From Smittia aterrima (Eukaryota; Arthropoda; Insecta; Diptera; Chironomidae), in the NCBI GenBank assembly GCA_033063855.1, contig CP093829.1, positions 21,297,537 through 21,361,536 on the forward strand: 64,000 nt of DNA, read 5' to 3'. The first letter of the stretch is position 1. The number at the start of each line of letters is the position of its first letter. This document shows positions 56,201 to 64,000 of the stretch, one piece after another. Below the pieces are notes generated by a model. The model was given only the letters and a program-made list of their open reading frames with translations, was not told the origin of the DNA and ran no database searches. Both the position numbers and the translations under genes were made by a program.

Positions 56201-59166
56201 GCTTTTCTTGATTTAAATGAAAAGATTTCCAACTCACCATAGCCAATGACGGCGTAGATGACAAACTTATTAATAACTTCGATGCGAGAAAATGTTTCGA
56301 CGACGAGCAAATAAAGATAAAGACCTGAAAGTGATGAGAGCTTTTTTACTTGACAATTCCAGTTGATTGAACATCTGAGTACTACCTTCGACCATCATCC
56401 AAAAGAAGTTTGTCAGATTGAAGAAGTGGAGAAGCGCAAGAAGTGCCATACACTCGATGAGACCGGCGGAAGAAGACATCTGAGGATAAAAACAGAAATT
56501 GAATTCCCATGGAGATTGAAGATGAAGAATGAAACTCACTTGAAATGATAGTGTCATAAGCCATAGCAACGCAGAAAAGATGTAAGTGAAGAAGAGATTA
56601 CAATGTATTGTGTTACGCAAGCAACGAAGTTCTCTGGGAAGAAAGAAAGATCAAGCATGAATATTTCATTTTCTTTATTGTTTACGACGAAAACATTTTC
56701 GGGAAGAAACGAAACGACTATTGTTAAATTTAATATTTTTGCTCCTGCATCGACAACAAAAGCAGCTTTTGAAATAACTTGACTTTAAGTTTCTTGTTTG
56801 AAAGGATCTCGAGATTTAAGTTTAATGAGATGAAAAGCGAGTTTTCTTGGCTTCATGCCAAGCCCTGCTTGTGACGCTTGTGTGCTGTGAGTCGATAAGA
56901 ATAAAACTTTATTCTCCTGTGAGAAACTTCCGAGTGCGAACATAGCTCGATAATGGATCGTGAACCTTCGAGAGAATCTAATTGAAAACTAACTTTCATT
57001 TGCTTCCTGATTAAGCCAGCGCTTCAAGTAAATTAGGCTGATAATTACAGAAACGGGCGAAGTTTTCGTAACGTGCGGTCGATTATCGTCGACAGCAACA
57101 ACCTCGAAACTCACTTGAAATGAAGGAAAATTATCACAGCTAGCGATAAAGCAACGATGCTAATTGAATAGCCGATGCAATAAATTAAAGTGTTGTATTC
57201 GACGTCTTGCGGGGGCATCGTCTCGTTGCCTGGCTTGATGCAGAGATCGTAAAAGGATTTTTCCCACGATCCATCGTCACGGCAAAACTTCGTTGCATTC
57301 TCTGCGAAAGACAAAAGAGGAGGAAAATCAGTTTAAACTCATCACATTGATAAATTGTATTAGCCATTCGCCTTTAAGTTTGCCAATTTACTGAAGAAAC
57401 TTTCTGTTTATCTAAGCCGCCTTTTACTCGGAGCGACTAAGCGGAAATGAAATCGCGCGACTAAACAAAGGCGAATTAATTAAAACTTTTCTGAGAGCCT
57501 CTCGCTACTTAAATTCGCTAAGGGCTTCAGTTGTGAAACTCGTGTTCTAAATTTAAAGCTCACTCATACGTTAAATTGATTAAACGTCTCATCATTCATT
57601 CGAATGAAAATTGTTTATGTTGTCAACTCAAAGATTTTCGAGAGATCAAAAGTTGATAAACTTCAATTTTGAGCTCTTCATCTTCTTCGTTGTCAAGTGT
57701 CGGATAGATTCTTCAAACTCAATTCAAGATACAAAAGGTTAACAAGTGTCAGGTTTTGTTCAGGCGATCTCTCGAGCTTTCAACCTTAAACACTCGAGTT
57801 GAAAAATAGTCTCACACCCGACAACGGAAAACTTTCTTCTCAAGTCTCGCCGATTTTTGTCTTCACAAACTGTTACAAGAAATATCATCGAAAGTCTTCT
57901 ACATTCACCTTAATCAATTTGAAACAGTGAAAGTGATGAAGAGATCTTAACAATCACTTCGAAAGCTCTCGACGGGTATCGCTTTCGTTCACCCTCATGA
58001 ACAACAATATCAGAAGTGAGCAGAAGAAATATTTTCTCGTTTCAAACTTGTTTAACCCTCAAAACAATGAATTATTTGCCAGGGTGAGTTCATTCATTTA
58101 GTCGCAGTTGTAAATTGAAAGGGAAAATCTTTCGGGATGGAACTTGTGATTCACTTCTAAAGCAAACAAGGCCGAAAGGCTCAACATAACACCATCAAGA
58201 TAAACATTACGACCAGCAATCGAACTTTTGCGCCCTCTCAGTGACTAAATATTTGAATGAGAACCTCTCAAGCCGTAAGCTAGAGAATTAAATCGCTTTC
58301 GCTTGAAAATACTCGAAAAGTCTCGTTGGATTGACTGAAGCTTCATTCGGATAGAAAATGAAGATGAAGAAGACAACGAAGTGAGTAAAATTTACTTCCC
58401 CACAATCGGAACAAAAGCTTAATGTGTTTTATCATCCAGTCAGACGAGGCAATTTAGGAAAATAGAAAGCTTACTCCGATGTATTCCCCGCGTCGCTTAA
58501 AACTCGTTTTGAATGATGAAAACGTTCGGGAGGGAGAAAAAAAGCTTCCTTCAACTTCAATCAAATATTGATCCTATTCGCTTATGGTTGCGCGCTCTGC
58601 TTCGACAGGCGGCCGAGTGAGAAGAGGAAGCAAACAGTTTGAGAGAATATATTATTGAACCGTCGTTTCCGTAACTGTCTGCTGCGTAAGCTAATGCGCT
58701 CGAGCGAGCTTTGAATACAAATGTCGAACGAGTGTGAATGAAGTGTGTGACAGTCCTGTACTGTTTATTTAATCCTATTCTGTTTGAAGCAAAGCAAACA
58801 GTCTATGAATACTTATTATCCTTATCTTTCTATTTCTCACCTTCGGAACTTCCATAGTGAACACCGTTTAGCTCCGAAAAGCAAGGCTGAACGGCTAATG
58901 TGTTGAATTTTGTTGGAGGCCAGCAGATTATTTTATCGTGTGTCGGAAAGCATCCGGTGAAGTTCGTCTGGAAATTGGAGAAAGGTTATCAGTTGTAATC
59001 GGTCGTCGTCATGGGATCGTTACCAGAGATTCATGATGCTCGTGGTAGCACAGGAACTGCTCAAAGTCACTGTAATTGCCAGGTAGTAACGTTTGGTTGG
59101 AATCAAGGTCGATACCGAACCCTTGATCCAAGTGAGGGTGAATTTCATTCTCTACGGCTGAAGCCA
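53300..59166 (-). CDS. CRF-like diuretic hormone (DH44-type) receptor, class B GPCR, 5' end missing
   Basis: Twelve exons fit in phase: 59166-59024, 58967-58841, 57301-57115, 56633-56540, 56479-56386, 56324-56238, 55806-55721, 55631-55521, 55451-55266, 53911-53778, 53716-53660 and 53570-53300, about 525 residues. The ectodomain holds the six class B cysteines (FLCYH, TGCFP, ICWPP, QPCFSELNGVHY, TKFCRDDGSW, YDLC). All seven helices follow, with ELRCLRNTIHCNLFF, NFFWMMVEGLYLY, WVLITKLRSA, RKASKALLVLIPLFGLTY and GFSVALFYCFLNSEVR. This pattern is that of CRF/DH44 receptors, not of DH31 or PDF receptors. It couples through Gs/cAMP in family members and controls diuresis. The exon with the start codon and signal peptide was not found. 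A strong donor (GTAAGC) at 53422-53417 inside the last exon could give another C terminus. Confidence 0.88.
54841..54863. repeat. GA-rich simple repeat
   Basis: Alternating GTGA and GA units in the receptor intron. Such runs can bind GAGA-type factors. Confidence 0.5.
55003..55019. repeat. (GTC)n microsatellite
   Basis: Five perfect GTC-type triplets in the receptor intron. Confidence 0.6.
57302..58840 (-). other. 1.54-kb intron in the ectodomain of the DH44-type receptor
   Basis: Lies between the exon ending in HYGSSE and the exon starting ENATKFC. No nested gene or repeat family was recognised. Confidence 0.5.
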
Positions 59167-60409
59167 CTATGTAAACGTTTTTTAATAGTTTTTCAGATGA
59201 AATGAACGTACATTGTTAGTTTAACTTCACTGCACTTTTCAACGCTTGCATCGCGCTATTTGCGGTTTATTTTTAATTAAATCAAACCAACGACTGTTGA
59301 CACATGGAATGAAAATTAATTTAATTTGATGGAGGAGTCATTAAATATTTCACTCTCTTTCTCTGTCGCTGCTCATTGCACAAGTTCAATTGCTGGTGAA
59401 GCTTTTAATAAACATTCCTTTAGGATTGTTTTGCTCAACCAACTGGACGATTATGCGACATAATCTTCATTATTCCGAAGCATTATCTTTTCCTCTCTTT
59501 GCTCGTTCTAATCCATGCCAGCAATTTGAGGGCGAGGGGTGAGTTAAGCTTCAGTTTTGCATTTTAATTTCTGATGACTGTCATCTTTGCTCAATAAGGA
59601 GACGACTGTCGGCTTATTGATTCATGCTCTACCTTAGCGCATTCGATGAAAATTGAATAATTGATTTCAGTAAACAATCTGCGCAGTAAGAGGAGAATAT
59701 AAATCTAATTTAGCGAAGACAGTTGCAAATCCTCGAGGATAAGAAACGACACGAACGCGGGCGATCCTAATTGATGTTACTGAGCTTTGCATGATTTGCT
59801 TTTAACGACAACTTTTTTTTTCTTTATGGAATTTTGGTCGAATACCGCCAACGCCCAATGATTCTCTCGATTTTCCAATTACATCGTGATTTGGCATTCA
59901 AGAGAAATCGTTTTAAAAATTCATCAATAATAATTTAATGGAAATGTTTCGATGTTAAACATTCGTACTTTCAGTGTTTCACGCGATGTGGGCGCATATC
60001 ATTAAATAATCGATAGGAGAACTTCTATCTCTCATTTAGCATTCAGCCTGATTCGTCGCTAGTGGCTCAGCGACTCAGCGACTCAGAAAATAATTTTCCC
60101 GGTGATGAGGAAAAGCTTCCACGTCAATGGAGCTTCAAGTCGTGACTTGCAGCTAATTCGAAAAGAAAATAAATCGAATTTCTTTCTCATCTCTTTCGCA
60201 CCCATCGAGAGCATCAATTCAATTCAATTTTCTTCGAGCGTATTGAGTGCATTTGCAACTAATCTCGAGCATTGTTAGAGGAAGAGATCAAAGTTTAATT
60301 AAAGTTTTTTTGTCGCAGCGATAAATTAAACATTTTCTCAAAGAGAAAGAGACAGATTGTGACCGGAAATGGATTCGAAAAAAAAATAAGAATTATTAAC
60401 CGAAGTGAG
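59167..60409. other. Upstream/intronic DNA of the DH44-type receptor
   Basis: No coding exon could be supported. A short 9-bp tandem repeat is present at 60065-60086. The first receptor exon may lie here, further right or outside the window. Confidence 0.4.
60065..60086. repeat. 9-bp tandem repeat (CGACTCAGC)
   Basis: About 2.4 perfect units in a row. Confidence 0.5.
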
Positions 60410-60548
60410 AAATGTCGAGGAGTGGATTCGAACCTTCGTCCTCCGAATTGTAAGAAGTCAAAGACTTCATTTTAAACCTTTCCTTCCAATTAACTTTTTA
60501 AAACTGTGAAAGACTTTGGCGAAATGTCTAGTTAGTTTTATCTCATTC
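60410..60548 (-). repeat. tRNA-derived SINE-like repeat, copy 1
   Basis: On the minus strand an intact B box GGTTCGAATCC (60434-60424) follows a decayed D-arm region (AGTTAATTGGAAGGAAAGG). The shared leader (GCCAAAGTCTTTCACAG) marks it as a relative of the next two copies. It cannot fold as a tRNA. Confidence 0.6.
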
Positions 60549-60699
60549 ACTTTTATTTTTTAATAAAAAAATCTCAGAGATACAGCGACAGGAAAAATAT
60601 CTGACGGACCTTAAGCGATTAGAAAAAAGTAAAATTCATTTAAAATCATGTCGTCATTGTTCAAAATATTTAAAATTATGAAAAAAACGTATCCAATTT

Positions 60700-60836
60700 T
60701 GCAATGTCTGAGATAGGATTCGAACCTTCGTCCTCTGAATTTTAAAAAGCCTTTACTGAACATTCGCTCTTCCACTGAGCTATTATAAACTGTGAAAGAT
60801 TTCGGCTAAAACTCTAATTAGTTTTACAATAAAACT
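60700..60836 (-). repeat. tRNA-derived SINE-like repeat, copy 2
   Basis: Minus strand: A box/D arm TAGCTCAGTGGAAGAGC (60782-60766, stem GCTC/GAGC paired) and B box GGTTCGAATCC (60726-60716), 39 bases apart. The leader CCGAAATCTTTCACAGTTTA is shared with copy 3. The acceptor ends do not pair and no regular anticodon stem is seen, so it is tRNA-derived rather than a working tRNA. Confidence 0.65.
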
Positions 60837-60954
60837 TTTATATGATTCGTGATCAAGTTTCTTGTAATATGCAAATAATTTTTGGCAAGAAAAATATTTA
60901 AGAAAAAACAATTTCAAATTTATTCAAAAAAGAAATCACGACATCGTTTTAATT

Positions 60955-61083
60955 GCGAGGTAAGGATTCGAACCTGAGTCCTCCAATTGTAAGAAATTAA
61001 CAATTATGACTTTCGCTCTTCCATCGAGCTATTATAAACTGCAAAAGATTTCGGCTAAAAGCTCCATTAGTTTTATCTCATTC
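60955..61083 (-). repeat. tRNA-derived SINE-like repeat, copy 3
   Basis: Minus strand: D arm TAGCTCGATGGAAGAGC (61031-61015) and B box GGTTCGAATCC (60974-60964). Leader and the GGAGGACT-type segment before the B box match copies 1 and 2. B-box spacing between copies is about 290 and 250 bases, so the three lie in tandem in one orientation. Confidence 0.65.
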
Positions 61084-64000
61084 TCCCTACTATATCAAAT
61101 CTTTTGTCGTCCGTTGCATTCTTCGGTTTTTTCGTTTCATTTGTAGTCCGCCCATTCTAGAGCAGCAGCATTTCTCCATTAGGGAGCCGCAAGTTATTTC
61201 CATTTCAGAGAATCGAGATTCTTTCACATGCAGGACGCCGCTTTTATTAATAAATATTTGCAGATTGGCGGATTCTCATTCAAAGCTGTAAATGGGTCAC
61301 CAATCTTATCGCTTTGTTAGCTTTGGGTCAAAGCTTTGTGTTCACATTATAATTTCGATGACGGAAGAGGGAAATTGAGATACAAACGCAAATTAGTCTT
61401 GGGAAATGCTTCACGTGACGCTGACAAGCGAAGGAAAAGCAAACAAACAAACAAACTAAATATGGAGCAGATCGACGTGTCTCCTCCTTTGCTATTTTAT
61501 TGATTGCACAAGCGAAATTAATGAAGAGAACGTGATAACAAATGACTTTTCTATTCCATGATACTCGAGAAGAATTAATCGATGTTGCGCCTCTACTCGA
61601 CGTTTCCTTACTCTAATTTGTAATTATCGTTGATTGCCAAGGTTGACGGACACCTATGCGACATTTATAAACTAATGAAGCACTCTGGAAGCTTTCAGCG
61701 ACTGAATGAACGATCGGTGACGCTTTGCGATGCGACAGATTGAAGCTAACTCTTCGCAGACTATAAAAATTTATGCAAATGCTTGCATGTGGCTGACGTC
61801 AAGTCGCCGAGTGTTAAAAACAACTTTAAGTTCACAATTTTATTATCTCGTTATCATGTCACGCTGAAAATTATTCCAAAAAAAAATGGTTTTTTATTCT
61901 GGAGGCTCACGGTGTTCGGTTTTGTGTTATCTGTGTTTGCTATAGAGTCATGGAAATGAGCTATAAATATTTTTCTTCGGTATCTTCGGATAATAACTTT
62001 TGCTTTGCTCTTTCGAAAAGATTTATCGCGACTTTGTGAGATTCTAAATGAAGATTTTCTGGAAAGTTTTCTTTGAAGAAATTTGAGAAAGAGCGAGAGC
62101 GATTAGGATATTCGCGATTTAATCTTGTAACACGATAGTGATCAAGTTGAGATTTATTGCTTTGGCTTTGAAGTTTTCTTCTCGCTTCAGACAGATATCC
62201 TAAGTGCACTCATGTAGGTCATTGCTTCGTCCTTGAGACAACGCGCAATTGAAGTGATAAATTGCTTGTTTCGTTCCGCCTTCTAAATCCAAATTCATTA
62301 AAGAATAATTCATTTCGCACTGTCGGAATATTAAGCTTCCTCGTAAATCCCTTCATTGCACAAAACATCGCTCGTTTCGACGTTCATTGCAATTAAAATC
62401 CTCTTGTTCGCCTGGCTCCCTTGGCAAGCAAATTTGAGCGATCTGCCTCCACTAGAAACAATATTTTCTGATAAACATAATAAAACTCGAGTCTTTATGG
62501 CATCGAGCGCGACAGAGAAATGAATTTCTGCAGTTTATTGCAACACAAACTTATTTAAAATCGATTCTCGTTCACTTGAAATATTTTTTATGGCTCGAAA
62601 TATTTTTTTATCTCCAACGATTTGAGATTTATCTGAGATTTTCAAATCAAATCACTTAATCTTCACTAATTTGTTAAAACTTCTTTGATAAGCGAACGAA
62701 TTCCGCGACAACTCTCGACTCATTGAAAGCCAACGAAGAACTGTAAAGTATTTATTTTTGTTGAAAAATGTGCATCTTCTTGATAACACGCAGCAGAGAC
62801 GAGTCGCGTACAACGGTCGGCTCGAAAGCACAAAGAGGAGACACAGAGGAAAAGTAGAAGCGAGGAAAATTCGGAGGAAAACTCTCACTCTCTCGGCTTT
62901 TCCCTTATCACTTTCACGCTCACTTTTTTTCTGTCGAATGCTCGAGAGTCGTAGCTCACAAACACTTGTTTGAACGTGAGAGAATGAACGAGGGAGACAG
63001 CAAAGCGTGTTACCAGATATCTCGAAAAAGGATTTCGATGTCGAGGGAAATTGACAATTCAGCAGAAGCGTGATAAACTATTTTGATGCTTCCATTCACC
63101 TCATCCGACTTCGTTATTGAAATATTCCATTAAGTTCGTTACATGATTGGGAAGGGGTTGAAAGGGTTTTCTCGATCCAAACTCCTCATTGTGCTCGTCG
63201 ATCGCGAACGTTATTTGTGACATTCCATTTATGAAAGCACAATGATAAATGAATCAACTTGTCGCTCGTATGATTGCGTCTCGTTTACGAATCGTGCGTT
63301 CATCATAAGCTCAAGAGATTTGAAAGAGTGTTTTCGAGAGAGAGAGAGAGAGAGGAAGACGCTGTGGTTGTGAAGTAATTCAGTTAACTGATAACGCAAT
63401 GAAGAAATAAACAGATCATCATCACCCAGATTTATTTATGTGTGCTCATGTTTCCAGATTTACTTATTGAATGAACGAAGAATTGCGAGCGGAACAATCT
63501 GAACTACACGAGTTACGTGCCGGTAGAAACAGAAAATTGTGAAATCAAGAATCGTCTCACGTTTTGACCGAAGAGATTTTTATGATTTACAAAGTCCGAG
63601 GCTTGGTGTGAGAGGTTTGCTAAATGCCTGGTCGTGTCTGGTCGCCATCTCCCAATTAAATTCCATAATTTATTTCAATTGGTGGAAGCACTTCAATCTT
63701 TTGCTCTCATTTCTCTTCCTCTCGACTCGCATACGAATCTTGAAATGATTCATTTGCCGCATCGTAAGCACAAATTCAGTTGAGTCATCTTACGGAAAGA
63801 GCTTCGAGATTTATTTGTTTGCTTTGATGAAATGCAATTTAGGACTGGAACTTAATAAGTTTTTATTGTCGAAGCGCAAATTGAATTAGAATGGAAAGTC
63901 ATCATCCATCACAGCCTGTGCATCGCGATTTGCAATCCAAACTCAATTACCTAATCTCATCGTACAAAGGATTTCAATTTCTCGCAATCAAATGTGACGC
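61084..64000. other. Non-coding DNA at the right edge of the window
   Basis: No gene was recognised on either strand. A (GA)n run lies at 63336-63354. A minus-strand frame near 62888 starts with a hydrophobic stretch but has no ATG and no link to the receptor exons. Confidence 0.4.
63336..63354. repeat. (GA)n microsatellite
   Basis: Nine perfect GA units. Runs of this kind mark open promoters in flies, and the site could lie near the missing 5' end of the DH44-type receptor, which is inference. Confidence 0.6.

Noticed and set aside
60716..61031. Candidate tRNA genes with A and B boxes
   Set aside because: The D arm and T loop look right, but the acceptor ends do not pair, the anticodon stem is missing and three diverged tandem copies are present, so they were called tRNA-derived repeats.
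62652..62888. Minus-strand frame with a hydrophobic N terminus, considered as the missing signal-peptide exon of the DH44-type receptor
   Set aside because: It has no ATG at its start, no suitable donor was identified, and its downstream sequence is not receptor-like.
1..64000. CRISPR arrays, bacterial insertion sequences, viral or retroelement polymerase genes
   Set aside because: None was seen. Repeats in the window are paralogous genes, microsatellites and the tRNA-derived units.

Overview
The window looks like a piece of a small, compact dipteran (nematoceran, midge-like) nuclear genome. The evidence is the gene content (a trabid deubiquitinase, a mushroom-bodies-tiny-type PAK, a ZAD zinc-finger protein, an insect gustatory receptor, a CRF-like diuretic hormone receptor, an alpha-esterase cluster) together with many introns of only 50-65 bp, AT-rich spacers and TATA/TCAGT core promoters. 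The species cannot be fixed from sequence alone. No bacterial operons, CRISPR arrays, prophage or viral genes were seen. All gene models below were spliced by hand by checking GT/AG sites and reading-frame continuity.

Layout. 1-3.5 kb: the 3' end of a threonine-rich secreted-type protein gene, then a multiple inositol polyphosphate phosphatase. 3.7-19.3 kb: seven head-to-tail carboxylesterase (alpha-esterase type) genes on the minus strand, all with the same two-part design (about 141 residues in exon 1, the rest in exon 2; the first gene has one extra 3' intron). Parts of the array are almost identical, including a 446-bp intron in two neighbours, so it is young or being homogenised by gene conversion. 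19.7-38 kb: a dense run of single-copy genes: trabid (trbd), a ZAD C2H2 protein and a PAK4-type kinase (mbt) sharing a short divergent promoter, a MATH-BTB protein, a gustatory receptor, an LRR/F-box-like orphan, an SLC12A8-type cotransporter with a GC-AG intron, and the parvulin PIN4. 38-64 kb: a gene-poor half with two tandem fatty acyl-CoA reductases, a small mucin-like membrane protein and a DH44-type class B GPCR that runs on the minus strand from 59.2 to 53.3 kb and whose first exon was not found. The last 4.8 kb is probably its long 5' intron/upstream region and contains three tandem tRNA-derived, SINE-like repeats.

The genes do not form one pathway. The esterase array fits ester/xenobiotic metabolism, the reductases fit cuticular lipid or wax synthesis, and the DH44 receptor fits diuresis and feeding control. 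The strongest leads are the mosaic esterase array (active-site variants plus a conserved inverted repeat upstream of several copies) and the tandem tRNA-derived repeats. No wholly new system could be demonstrated.
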